DNA of 64,000 nucleotides from Nonomuraea thailandensis (GTDB lineage Bacteria; Actinomycetota; Actinomycetes; Streptosporangiales; Streptosporangiaceae). Below, one piece after another: positions 35,123-43,098 of this stretch. The DNA is taken from contig NZ_JAMZEB010000002.1 of NCBI RefSeq assembly GCF_024172165.1, positions 2,563,501-2,627,500 on the forward strand, in the 5' to 3' direction. A program made the translations under genes and the position numbers. How positions within the stretch are numbered: the stretch's first letter is position 1; each line of letters opens with the position of its first letter. Under the pieces are notes generated by a model. It saw only the letters and a program-made list of their open reading frames with translations. It did not search any database and had not been told where the DNA came from.

Positions 35123-36441
35123 CGAAGAACAGCGTCGCCGTTCAGCGGCGCCCGGTCAAACTGGCGGTGGCGGTCACGGCCGCCTCGCTCCTCGCAGCCG
35201 CCTGCGGTTCCGGCGCGGGAACAACGGGGGCCTCGAGCGCCCCCGCCGCGTCGACCGGCGAGGTCAGCATGGTGCACTACTTCAGCGACGAGGCCGGCAA
35301 CAAGGCCATGGCCCAGGTGCTGTCCATCTGCGAGAAGCAGGCCGGCGAGAAGCTCAAGAACAGCCCGGCCGAGCAGGAGGCGTTCAAGGACGCCATCCTC
35401 GTGCAGCTCGCCGGCAGCAACCCGCCCGACCTGTTCTCCTACTGGGCCGGAGCCAAGACGCAGTACCTCGTGGACCAGCAGCGCCTGGCCCCGCTCGACG
35501 ACGTGTGGGCCAAGGCCGGCCTCGACCAGGCCATTCCGGAGACGCTGGCCAAGGCCGCGGCGACGTACAGCGGCAAGAAGTACCTGCTGCCGCTCGACTA
35601 CCACTACGCCGGCGTGTTCTACAACCCCGAGGTCATGAAGAAGGCCGGCATCACCGAGATGCCGAAGACCTGGGACGAGCTGCTGGCCTCCGCGGACAAG
35701 CTCAAGGCCGCCGGGATCACCCCGTTCGCGCTCGGCTCGAAGAACCGCTGGCCCGCCCAGTTCTGGTTCGACTACCTCCTCCTGCGCACGGCCGGCCCCG
35801 ACTACCGGGCGCAGCTCATGGCGGGCAAGGCCAAGTACACCGACCCGCAGGTGGCCCAGGCGTTCGACCTGTGGAAGCAGCTCTTCGACAAGGGCTACTT
35901 CAACGCCGACCCCAACGGCTACGACTGGCCCGACGCCGCCGACATGGTGGCCCAGGGCAAGGCCGCGATGACCGTGATGGGCACGTGGATCAGCGGCTAC
36001 TGGGAGGGCAACGACGTCAAGGCCGGCGCGGGCTACGACTTCTTCCCCTTCCCCGAGATCACGCCCGGTGTGCCGCAGGCCGCCGTAGGCCCGGTGGACG
36101 GGTTCGCGATCGCTGCCGGGGCGGCCAACAAGGCCGGGGCCGACAAGGTCCTCGCCTGCCTGGCCTCACCCGAGGCGCAGCAGGCCGTCGCCGTCACCCA
36201 GGGCGCCCTGGCCCCCAACCCCAAGGCCGACCTGAGCTCGCAGAACGAGATCATGCACAAGGCCGCCGAGGTCGTCGCCAAGGCGCCCGTCTTCGCCTTC
36301 AACTACGACCTGGCGACCACGCCGGAGATGTCCGACGCCGGGCTGAACGCGATCGCCCAGTTCGTCAACAGCCCCGCCGAGGCCGCGTCCGCGCTGCAGG
36401 AGGCGCAGGCCGCCGCCGACGGCGTGTTCGGCGGCTCCTGA
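35119..36441 (+). CDS. sugar-type ABC transporter substrate-binding lipoprotein (family 1)
   Basis: 440 residues; lipobox with acylated Cys29 (SLLAAAC). The family-1 fold is shown by VSMVHYFSDEAGNKAMAQVL, QLAGSNPPDLFSYWAG, YYLP-type YLLPLDYHYAGVFYNPEVM, MPKTWDELLASADKLKAAG and DMVAQGKAAMTVMGTW. Such proteins bind mono- or oligosaccharides and polyols. It is translationally coupled to the IclR gene and followed by two permeases, so its ligand should be the cluster's substrate. Confidence 0.92.
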   Translation: MTKNSVAVQRRPVKLAVAVTAASLLAAACGSGAGTTGASSAPAASTGEVSMVHYFSDEAGNKAMAQVLSICEKQAGEKLKNSPAEQEAFKDAILVQLAGSNPPDLFSYWAGAKTQYLVDQQRLAPLDDVWAKAGLDQAIPETLAKAAATYSGKKYLLPLDYHYAGVFYNPEVMKKAGITEMPKTWDELLASADKLKAAGITPFALGSKNRWPAQFWFDYLLLRTAGPDYRAQLMAGKAKYTDPQVAQAFDLWKQLFDKGYFNADPNGYDWPDAADMVAQGKAAMTVMGTWISGYWEGNDVKAGAGYDFFPFPEITPGVPQAAVGPVDGFAIAAGAANKAGADKVLACLASPEAQQAVAVTQGALAPNPKADLSSQNEIMHKAAEVVAKAPVFAFNYDLATTPEMSDAGLNAIAQFVNSPAEAASALQEAQAAADGVFGGS

Positions 36442-36480
36442 CCAGCTCTTCGTCTGATTCGAGAAAGGAGGCATCCGCGG

Positions 36481-37356
36481 ATGACGATCCGGCGGACATG
36501 GTGGGCCTGGGGTTTCCTCGCCGCACCGCTCCTCGCGTACGGGATCACCGTCGTGTGGCCGGCGCTGTACTCGTTCGCGCACGGCTTCACCGACTGGCAA
36601 GCGGTCGGCGGTGGCGAATTCGTCGGGCTGGAGCAGTTCCGCCGGATGACCGCGGACCCGAGCTTCCTGCGCGCGCTGCGGAACACCCTGATCTGGACGG
36701 TGCTCGCGGTGGTGGTGCCCACCGTCGCGGGCCTCGCCCTCGCGCTCGCGCTGAACCGCGTCACGCGCTTCGCCAAGCTCATCAAATCGATCTTCTTCCT
36801 GCCCCTGGCGCTGTCACTCGTGGTGGTCGGCCAGGTCTGGTTCTGGATCTACCGCCCCGAGGACGGCCTGCTCAACCTCGTCCTCGGCGCGGTGGGGCTG
36901 GAGTCGTGGGGGCACGCCTGGCTGTCCGACCCCGACACGGCCCTGTGGGCGGTGATGGCCGCCTGGGGCTGGCAGCAGGTCGCCCTGGCCATGGTCATCT
37001 TCCTGGCCGGCCTCACCTCCGTCTCCCGCGACCTCACCGAGGCGGCGCACATGGACGGCGCCGGCGCCTGGGCGCGGCTGCGCGCCGTCGTCCTGCCCGC
37101 CCTGCGCCCGTCGTTCGTCGTGGTCACCTCGCTCAGCCTGATCAACGCGCTGAAGAGCTTCGACATCGTGTACGTCATGACCGGCGGCGGCCCGTTCCGG
37201 CAGACCGAGACGCTCGCGGTGCTCGCCTACCGCGTGTCGTTCAAGACCTACGACTTCGGCTACGGCAGCGCGGTGTCCGTCGTGCTGTTCGTCGTCTCGG
37301 TCGTGATCATCGGACTGTTCTTCGCCTGGAACTCGTGGAAGGACCGGCATGTCTGA
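36481..37356 (+). CDS. sugar ABC transporter permease (MalF/UgpA type)
   Basis: 291 residues, six membrane helices. The ATPase-contact EAA loop reads EAAHMDGAGAWARLRAVVLP. The PALYSFAHGFTDWQAVGGGE loop after helix 1 is typical of the MalF/UgpA partner. AGAAAGGAGG lies just before the ATG. The last 8 nt overlap the second permease. No ATPase gene is present in the cluster, so a shared MsiK-like ATPase elsewhere is expected. Confidence 0.93.
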   Translation: MTIRRTWWAWGFLAAPLLAYGITVVWPALYSFAHGFTDWQAVGGGEFVGLEQFRRMTADPSFLRALRNTLIWTVLAVVVPTVAGLALALALNRVTRFAKLIKSIFFLPLALSLVVVGQVWFWIYRPEDGLLNLVLGAVGLESWGHAWLSDPDTALWAVMAAWGWQQVALAMVIFLAGLTSVSRDLTEAAHMDGAGAWARLRAVVLPALRPSFVVVTSLSLINALKSFDIVYVMTGGGPFRQTETLAVLAYRVSFKTYDFGYGSAVSVVLFVVSVVIIGLFFAWNSWKDRHV

Positions 37357-38224
37357 GATCGCCCTGACTCGCCCGGCGCAGAGCGCCATCGCCGGGGAAC
37401 GCGGCCGCGCGTCGAAGGCCTCGCTGGTGGCGTTGCTGCTGGCCTTCGCGGTGGTGTTCCTCGTCCCGTGCCTGGGCGTCCTGTACACCTCGCTCAAATC
37501 GGACGCGGAGATCGCCGCGAACGGCCTGTGGGCCCCCACCGGCAACCTGACCCTGGACAACTACCTTCAGGCGTTCTCGGTCGGCAGCACCGGCCGTTAC
37601 CTGCTCAACTCCGTCCTGGTGACGGTGCCGGCGACCGCCGTCTCCGTGGCGCTGGGCACCCTCGCCGGATACGCGATCGCCGTGCTGCGCCCACGGGCCG
37701 GCGAGTTCATCGGCTTCATCCTGCTCGCCGGGCTGTTCGTGCCGCCGCAGATCCTGCTGATCCCGCTGTTCCAGGGGTTCAACACGACCGGCATGTACGA
37801 CACGCTGTGGCCGATGATCGTCGTGCACTCCGGTTACGGGATCTCCCTGTGCACCCTGGTCATGCGCAACTTCTTCCGCAGCCTCCCGATCGAGCTGCGG
37901 GCGGCGGGCCTGGTGGACGGCGCGAGCGAGCCGCGCATCCTGGCCTCCATCGTGCTGCCCATGACCCGTCCAGCCCTGGCGGCCCTCGCCACGCTCCAGT
38001 TCACCTTCATCTGGAACTACTTCCTCTACCCGCTCGTCTTCACCCGTTCCGACACCATGCGCACCGTGATGGTCGGCATCCTGCAGCAGCAGGGCCAGTT
38101 CTCCGTCGCCTACGGCGTTCAGGCGGCCATGGCCGTGCTCGCCAGCCTGCCCACAGTCGCGATCTTCATCGCCTTCCAGAAGCACTTCATCGCCGGTCTC
38201 ACGACCGGGGCGGTCAAGGGCTAG
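37349..38224 (+). CDS. sugar ABC transporter permease (MalG/UgpE type)
   Basis: 291 residues, six membrane helices, with EAA loop ELRAAGLVDGASEPRILASI followed by VLPMTRPALAALATLQFTFI. It partners the preceding permease to form the channel. It is followed 20 bp later by the Gfo/Idh gene, within the same apparent transcription unit. Confidence 0.93.
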   Translation: MSEIALTRPAQSAIAGERGRASKASLVALLLAFAVVFLVPCLGVLYTSLKSDAEIAANGLWAPTGNLTLDNYLQAFSVGSTGRYLLNSVLVTVPATAVSVALGTLAGYAIAVLRPRAGEFIGFILLAGLFVPPQILLIPLFQGFNTTGMYDTLWPMIVVHSGYGISLCTLVMRNFFRSLPIELRAAGLVDGASEPRILASIVLPMTRPALAALATLQFTFIWNYFLYPLVFTRSDTMRTVMVGILQQQGQFSVAYGVQAAMAVLASLPTVAIFIAFQKHFIAGLTTGAVKG

Positions 38225-38244
38225 AAAGAGATTCAGGAGTCCCA

Positions 38245-39312
38245 GTGATCCGCGTTGGCATCATCGGCTGCGGCCGTATCTCCGACCTGCACGCCCAGGC
38301 GTACCTGGAGCACCCCGAGGCCGTGATCACGGCCGTCTGCGACCCCGTGGCGGAGAACCGCGACACCCGGGGGGCGGCCTGGGGCGTGGCCGGGCAGGCC
38401 CGGCACGCCGACTACCGCGACCTGCTGGCCAGGGACGACGTCGACATGGTGGAGATCCTCGTCCCGCACCACCTGCACGCGCAGGTGGCCCTCGACGCGA
38501 TGGACGCAGGCAAGCACGTCTCGCTGCAGAAGCCGATGTCGACGAGCCTCGCCGACGCCGACGCCATGATCGCCAGGGCCGCCGGGCGCGACGTGGTCTT
38601 CAAGGTGTTCGAGAACTTCGTCTTCTACCCGCCCGTCCAGCGCGCCAAGGAACTGGTCGAGGCCGGCGAGATCGGCGAGATCCGCGGCATCCGCCTCAAG
38701 TCCAACCCCGGCTGGAGCCCCACCGCCTGGGAGGTCCCCGCCGCGGCCAGCGCCTGGCGGATCGACCCCGAGCAGTGCGGCGGCGGCCCGCTCGTCTTCG
38801 ACGACGGCCACCACAAGTTCGCCATCGCCTGGCACTTCCTCGGCCTCGCCGACCGGGTCCACGCCTTCATCGGCACCTCGTACGACGGCCTGATCGACGC
38901 TCCCTCCCTGGTGAGCTGGACCCACCCGGACGGCGCGGTCGGCTCCCTGGAGGTCGTGCACTCTCCCGAGCTCAAGCTGGACACCGTCCACTACGCCCAG
39001 GACGACCGCGTCGAGATCACCGGCACCAAGGGCGTCATCTGGGTGACCCGCGGCCACGGCCGCATGCTGAACGTCGCCCCGGTCGTCCTGCACCGCGACG
39101 GCGTCACCACCGGCTACGACGACATGCCGACCGGGTGGGAGACCAGCTTCATCCGCTCCGGCCGCCACTTCGTGGACGCCCTGCTCAACGGCACCCCGCC
39201 GGCGCTCACCGGCGAGCAGGGGCGCGAGGTCCTGGCCTTCGCCCTCGCCGCCCAGGAGTCGGCCAGGACCGGCCGCGCGGCCACGCCCGTGAGGGCGCCG
39301 GCCGAGCGCTGA
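38245..39312 (+). CDS. Gfo/Idh/MocA-family NAD(P)-dependent oxidoreductase
   Basis: 355 residues. The Rossmann N-terminus is IRVGIIGCGRISDLHAQAYL; the catalytic loop KHVSLQKPMSTSLADADAM replaces the common EKP; the C-terminal sheet domain has WRIDPEQCGGGPLVFDDGHH with the catalytic Asp-x(3)-His arrangement. Family members oxidise sugars, cyclitols or amino sugars. GTG at 38245 follows AGGAG by 5 nt; earlier in-frame codons belong to the permease shadow. By context it supplies the first oxidation of the imported compound. A 42-bp tandem duplication begins at its last codons. Confidence 0.9.
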   Translation: MIRVGIIGCGRISDLHAQAYLEHPEAVITAVCDPVAENRDTRGAAWGVAGQARHADYRDLLARDDVDMVEILVPHHLHAQVALDAMDAGKHVSLQKPMSTSLADADAMIARAAGRDVVFKVFENFVFYPPVQRAKELVEAGEIGEIRGIRLKSNPGWSPTAWEVPAAASAWRIDPEQCGGGPLVFDDGHHKFAIAWHFLGLADRVHAFIGTSYDGLIDAPSLVSWTHPDGAVGSLEVVHSPELKLDTVHYAQDDRVEITGTKGVIWVTRGHGRMLNVAPVVLHRDGVTTGYDDMPTGWETSFIRSGRHFVDALLNGTPPALTGEQGREVLAFALAAQESARTGRAATPVRAPAER

Positions 39313-39387
39313 CCGCGGCTCCGCGTCAACGCGGCCGTGCCGCGTGAGCGCTGACCGGGGCCCCGCGTCAACGCGGCCGTGCCGCGA
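39304..39387 (+). repeat. 42-bp tandem duplication spanning the Gfo/Idh stop codon
   Basis: Two 42-bp units (39304-39345 and 39346-39387) differ at three positions. The first unit contains the last codons and TGA of the Gfo/Idh gene, so the second carries an untranslated copy of them. Each unit holds CCGCGT-CA-ACGCGG and CGCGG-N5-CCGCG dyads, which could act as a terminator pair. Confidence 0.75.
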
Positions 39388-39434
39388 CAGGCCCGCCCCC
39401 TCCCGCTGCCGCCGGAAGACCGCCCGGAGGTCGT

Positions 39435-40004
39435 TCAGCGCAGGAGGCGGTGGCACGCGAGGTCGCGCACCCGGAGCTGGTGCCCGTGCGCCGGAGGCGT
39501 CTCGTCGCACCTCATGCCGAGCAGCGACCCGCCTCCGGCGCGTCCCGATGACGCCGGCGAGTCCGGGGCCGAGGCGCTCGACTCGCGCTTGGCCCGATGG
39601 CCCGGCCGGGGAGGGTGGCGATGGCTCGCGGCCGGCCGTTGCGGCCGGACGAGCTCGCGGCGCTCACGCGCTTCATCGACGCGCACCCGATCGCTGACCG
39701 TACCCGGCTCCTCCGCGCCGTCGGCTTCTCCGACGCGTCCCACGCTCTCCTTCGGCGGGAGGGCCGCCGGAGCCGGGGCGGCCGGCTTGTGCCACAGCTG
39801 CGCAGCCGCGGGAGGAGCACCGGTGCCTGTGACGGCCGGCTGGGTGCCCGCGCCTTGCGGCGACGCGTTCTGCTGCCCGGCGGACGTGGTCGATCCACCC
39901 CCGGCCACGGCCACCACCGTGGCCACGATGCCGGCCGCCCCTGCCACCAGCACCAGAGCCTTCGCGGACACCCGTCCGCGAGCCCGCTTGATCTTTCCCC
40001 GCAT
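39435..40004 (-). CDS. possible membrane-anchored low-complexity protein
   Basis: 189 codons opening MRGKIKRARGRVSAKALVLV, a basic start and one membrane helix to about residue 36, then an Ala/Pro/Gly-rich tail (PAAAQLWHKPAAPAPAALPP) and an Arg-rich end. It could be a small anchored protein with a disordered outer segment. Coding support is weak after about residue 90, and an opposite-strand ORF at 39597-40028 competes. No family is recognised. Confidence 0.4.
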   Translation of the reverse strand: MRGKIKRARGRVSAKALVLVAGAAGIVATVVAVAGGGSTTSAGQQNASPQGAGTQPAVTGTGAPPAAAQLWHKPAAPAPAALPPKESVGRVGEADGAEEPGTVSDRVRVDEARERRELVRPQRPAASHRHPPRPGHRAKRESSASAPDSPASSGRAGGGSLLGMRCDETPPAHGHQLRVRDLACHRLLR

Positions 40005-40177
40005 GCCCCGCCCCCCGGAAGCGCCTGATCCTTACGCGTGCGCAGCGTATCGACGCCGTCCGGCACCGGGCGCCGGACTTTGATCCTCCTTAGGTCATTC
40101 CTGGACGGCTCGTTCAGCTGGGCGCCGCGCCCCTCCGGGTGGTGGTGCGCATCGCCCGGCCTGGCAAGACTGGCGGG

Positions 40178-40555
40178 ATGAGATGGAACGTGTGGGTCGA
40201 CGACTGGCAGATGCAATGTTGCGGCGAGCCCTTCCACGTCGGATCAACGGTCTCCTGGACCCTCACCCCCGCCGACCGCGACTGGCTGACCCAAGTCCTG
40301 GGCGAGGAGACCGCCGCCACGATCGACTGGGGCGAGGAGCACCACAGCGACCCGTCTCCCGGCCGGCGCCAGGTCGAAGCCCGGGTCACCGGGATCGCCG
40401 CCGTCCACGCCCGGATGGAGCCCCTTCCCGGCGAGAACGCATATCACCCGGTCGACGGGGTGCTTTCCCCGCGGACCTCCGCCGACGGGTGGGATCCGGA
40501 TGCCGGTGACCTGAAGTTCGTCGGGTACGTCGTGACCCTCGCGGCCGGCCCGTAG
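40178..40555 (+). CDS. DUF6578-like protein
   Basis: 125 residues starting MRWNVWVDDWQMQCCGEPFH, continuing VGSTVSWTLTPADRDWLTQV and ending DLKFVGYVVTLAAGP. I recognise the WVDDWQMQCCGxPF opening from uncharacterised actinomycete proteins, which I place in DUF6578 from memory. The paired cysteines could bind metal. No promoter or strong ribosome site is evident, and neighbours give no hint of function. Confidence 0.7.
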   Translation: MRWNVWVDDWQMQCCGEPFHVGSTVSWTLTPADRDWLTQVLGEETAATIDWGEEHHSDPSPGRRQVEARVTGIAAVHARMEPLPGENAYHPVDGVLSPRTSADGWDPDAGDLKFVGYVVTLAAGP

Positions 40556-40581
40556 CGGACGGGCCGGCCGCCACGGCCCGA

Positions 40582-41016
40582 TCACTGCGGCTGCCAGCGC
40601 CCGATCTTCTTGCTGGTGAGCGTGGCGCCGATGCGGGTGTAGAAGCGCTGTGCCGCTTCGTTGGCCTCGGCGACCTCCCAGCGGATCACCTTACCGCCGG
40701 CGGCTTCGGCCGCCGCGCGCATGAGCCGCTCGCCCACGCCGTGGCCGCGCTCGGCGCCGGTCACGTACAGGTCGTCCAGGTGGAGGTAGTCCTGGCCGGA
40801 CCAGAAGCTGATCCGCTCCAGCCAGGAGACGTAGCCGACGGCCTGGCCGTCCCGCTCGGCGATCAGGTAGGTGATGTCCGGGCGGGCCAGCATCCGCTTC
40901 AGGTCCTCGACGCTGACCGTGACGCCCCAGGTCTGGTCCTGATGCCCGGCCAGCCCGTGGATGAGGGCGTGCACGGTGGAGGCGTCATCGGGGGTGGCAC
41001 GACGGATGTCGATCAC
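40582..41016 (-). CDS. GNAT-family N-acetyltransferase
   Basis: 144 residues: IDIRRATPDDASTVHALIHG at the start, LHLDDLYVTGAERGHGVGER as the acetyl-CoA loop, and RWEVAEANEAAQRFYTRIGA as the terminal motif, resembling diamine/spermidine N-acetyltransferases and small-molecule acetylases. The GTG at 41016 is chosen because GGAAGGA lies 6 nt upstream; a longer frame to 41097 lacks a ribosome site. Substrate unknown. Confidence 0.85.
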   Translation of the reverse strand: MIDIRRATPDDASTVHALIHGLAGHQDQTWGVTVSVEDLKRMLARPDITYLIAERDGQAVGYVSWLERISFWSGQDYLHLDDLYVTGAERGHGVGERLMRAAAEAAGGKVIRWEVAEANEAAQRFYTRIGATLTSKKIGRWQPQ

Positions 41017-41093
41017 AGCGATCCTTCCGGAGTCAAAAACCTTACTGGGGTAGGGTATTGCGAGCCGATGCTGATCGCCGGCCGGGGGGAGGA

Positions 41094-41606
41094 TCATCCG
41101 TGTTCGGCGTGCGGGCCGTGGTCGGAGACCTGGGCGTCGAACCAGGCGTGCAGCGCCTTGATCAGGGACGCGTCCGCTGTGGTGTAGGTGATCCGCGCGC
41201 CGGAGGCGGCCTCGGTGTAGCGGACGTCGATCCGGTCGTGGCCGGCCGAGAGCTCGCGCAGGCCGGGCATCTCGCCGCCGTGGATGGAGGCGGGGTCGCC
41301 GAAGTCGCCCTTGCCGAAGCGCGTGACCTCCTCGCTCAGGTGCCGGCGGATGAGTGCGATCTGCTGGGCGTCGGCGGGATCCTCGGCGGTGACGGTCTGC
41401 TCGCCGCCGGTGCCGGTCTTGGCGAAGCGATGCGTGGTGCGTTCCAGGTCGAACGGCATCACCTGGCGGCTCTTGGCGGCGATCTCCGCCTGCCGCTCCG
41501 CCGTGCTCCGGCCGCTCTGATCACCCGTGGCGCATGCGGCCGACGCGGCGGCGATCACCGCGAGGCCGGCCACCAGCAGGGGGACACGTCGCTTCCTAGG
41601 GTTCAT
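41094..41606 (-). CDS. small lipoprotein of a conserved actinomycete family
   Basis: 170 residues; MNPRKRRVPLLVAGLAVIAA and lipobox SAAC give acylated Cys25. The mature part has MPFDLERTTHRFAKTGTGGE, DPADAQQIALIRRHLSEEVT, DFGDPASIHGGEMPGL and a His/Asp-rich end with AWFDAQVSDHG. I recall this pattern from proteins that are often misnamed aspartate carbamoyltransferase. The conserved His and Asp residues suggest metal binding. It is coupled to the MarR gene by an 11-nt overlap, so MarR probably controls it. Confidence 0.75.
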   Translation of the reverse strand: MNPRKRRVPLLVAGLAVIAAASAACATGDQSGRSTAERQAEIAAKSRQVMPFDLERTTHRFAKTGTGGEQTVTAEDPADAQQIALIRRHLSEEVTRFGKGDFGDPASIHGGEMPGLRELSAGHDRIDVRYTEAASGARITYTTADASLIKALHAWFDAQVSDHGPHAEHG

Positions 41607-42024
41607 CCATGGCCTCCGTGAGGATCTCCAGGGCGTGCAGCACGCCCGTGCGTTCGTTCTCCGGCACGCGGTCGAGAACCGCGGCGAAGCGGGCCGCCCT
41701 GGCCTTGGCCAGTTGTCGGGCGGCCTTGACTCCGGCGGGGGTGAGCCGGACCAGCACCCCGCGCCCGTCGTCCGGCGCGGGGGCGCGCTCGGCCCAGCCG
41801 CGGTTGATGAGCTGGGTGACCAGGCGGCTGGTGGTGCTCTTCTCCAGGCGCAGCCGCTGGCTCAGCTCGCTCTGCCGCAGCGCGCCGTCGCGGGCCAGCT
41901 CGCCCAGGGCGTGCGCCTCCGACACCGGGATGGGCCGCCCGCACGGGGTCTGGTCGGGCTGGTGCAGGCCGAAGGCCCGGACGAACCGGGCCACGGCGTC
42001 CTGGAGGTCGCGCTCATCCGCCAT
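41596..42024 (-). CDS. MarR-family regulator
   Basis: 142 residues with a central winged helix: VSEAHALGELARDGALRQSE, LRLEKSTTSRLVTQLINRGW, PDDGRGVLVRLTPAG as the wing. ATG at 42024 lies 12 bp from a perfect dyad that is probably its operator. The lipoprotein gene overlaps its end, giving a two-gene operon. The sulfotransferase gene diverges and may also be regulated by it. Confidence 0.88.
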   Translation of the reverse strand: MADERDLQDAVARFVRAFGLHQPDQTPCGRPIPVSEAHALGELARDGALRQSELSQRLRLEKSTTSRLVTQLINRGWAERAPAPDDGRGVLVRLTPAGVKAARQLAKARAARFAAVLDRVPENERTGVLHALEILTEAMDEP

Positions 42025-42035
42025 GGTTCGACCAT

Positions 42036-42063
42036 ACAACCATGTGGTTGTGTCGTACAACCA
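42036..42063. promoter_or_regulatory. MarR operator: perfect dyad plus third half-site
   Basis: ACAACCA (42036-42042) and TGGTTGT (42045-42051) form a perfect palindrome, and a third ACAACCA follows at 42057-42063. The array lies just upstream of the MarR ATG and 18 bp before the sulfotransferase -35 (TTGACA, 42081). MarR-type operators of this size are common. Confidence 0.65.
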
Positions 42064-42080
42064 AACGGGCCGGAATTCGA

Positions 42081-42109
42081 TTGACACCCCGGCGCGCGCG
42101 GAGTTGAGT
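42081..42109 (+). promoter_or_regulatory. promoter of a leaderless sulfotransferase mRNA
   Basis: TTGACA (42081-42086), a 17-nt spacer and TTGAGT (42104-42109) precede the GTG at 42118. The expected start point falls at about 42117, so the transcript would begin at or next to the start codon. No Shine-Dalgarno is present, in agreement. Confidence 0.5.
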
Positions 42110-42117
42110 AGGTCGCC

Positions 42118-43077
42118 GTGACCCGACCGTCCCCGATCTTCGTCGCCGGCACCGGCCGCTCGGGAACCTCGCAGCTCGCGACCATTCTCGGCGAACACCC
42201 GCAGATCCACAGGATTCCGATCGAGACCAGGTTCATCGTCGATCCGGGCGGCCTCAGGGACGTGGCGGACGCGCTCACGACCCGATACGACCCCTACGTC
42301 GGGGACGACGCCCTCCGCAGGCTGAACGACATGCTCACGGTGCGGCTCGTCGGCAGGTACGACCGCGATCGCGGTCATACCGTCCCCCAGGCCATCGGCG
42401 AGCGGCACTACTGGGACGCGGTCGGACGGCTGTGGCCGCAGCTCGTGGCGAGCACCTTCGACGAGTCCGTGCCCGCGGCGGGCTCCGGCCACGCCGGCTG
42501 GACCGCCGGGCCGTTCGAGCTGCAGAGCCGCCGGCGGGCGATCCCGCGATACTTCGGCGACCGCGGCGAGCTGCTCGCGATCCTCCGCCGCGCGATCGAC
42601 ACGATGTTCGGCGGGGCGGCGGCCGACGCGGGAAAGCCGGCGTGGTGCGAGAAGACGCCGTTCAACCTGCTGTGCATGGACTTCCTGTGGGAGCTCGTCC
42701 CCGAGGCGACCATCGTGCACATCAAGCGCCACCCCGTCTCGGTGGTCGCCTCGCACGTCGACCAGCCGTGGGCGCCGTCCACGGTCGGCGGCGTCCTCGA
42801 CTGGCTCAAGCCGATCTACCAACGATGGCTCGCCTGGAAGGCGACCGCCGGCCTCGGCGCCAGGCGGTACGTGGAGGTCAAGGCCGAGGATCTCGCCGCC
42901 GACTGGCCGGCCCGGCGCAAGGCGCTCTTCGAGAGCGTCGGCGTGGACGACTTCGCGACCGCCTCGACGTTCCGCTCACGCAGCCTCGACCACCGCGACG
43001 ACCAGTTCGACGGCGACACCCGCGCGCGGATCGAACGCGCGCTCGCCGGCGTCATCCCGGCCATGGGGTACCGCTAG
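42118..43077 (+). CDS. sulfotransferase-family protein
   Basis: 319 residues. The 5'-phosphosulfate loop is IFVAGTGRSGTSQLATILGE and the 3'-phosphate motif is IVHIKRHPVSVVASHV, both hallmarks of PAPS-dependent sulfotransferases. WCEKTPFNLLCMDFLWELVP leads to the second motif. It transfers sulfate from PAPS to an unknown hydroxyl or amine. The gene stands alone, diverges from a MarR gene and is probably leaderless. Confidence 0.85.
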   Translation: MTRPSPIFVAGTGRSGTSQLATILGEHPQIHRIPIETRFIVDPGGLRDVADALTTRYDPYVGDDALRRLNDMLTVRLVGRYDRDRGHTVPQAIGERHYWDAVGRLWPQLVASTFDESVPAAGSGHAGWTAGPFELQSRRRAIPRYFGDRGELLAILRRAIDTMFGGAAADAGKPAWCEKTPFNLLCMDFLWELVPEATIVHIKRHPVSVVASHVDQPWAPSTVGGVLDWLKPIYQRWLAWKATAGLGARRYVEVKAEDLAADWPARRKALFESVGVDDFATASTFRSRSLDHRDDQFDGDTRARIERALAGVIPAMGYR

Positions 43078-43098
43078 CAGCCGGACGGCCCGCGCGCG

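Noticed and set aside
39597..40028. Plus-strand ORF with a plausible start (RPDELAALTRFIDAHP)
   Set aside because: The first 50 codons look protein-like, but the rest is Arg/Gly/His-rich low complexity. The opposite strand has a signal-anchor-like start, so I listed that one at low confidence instead.
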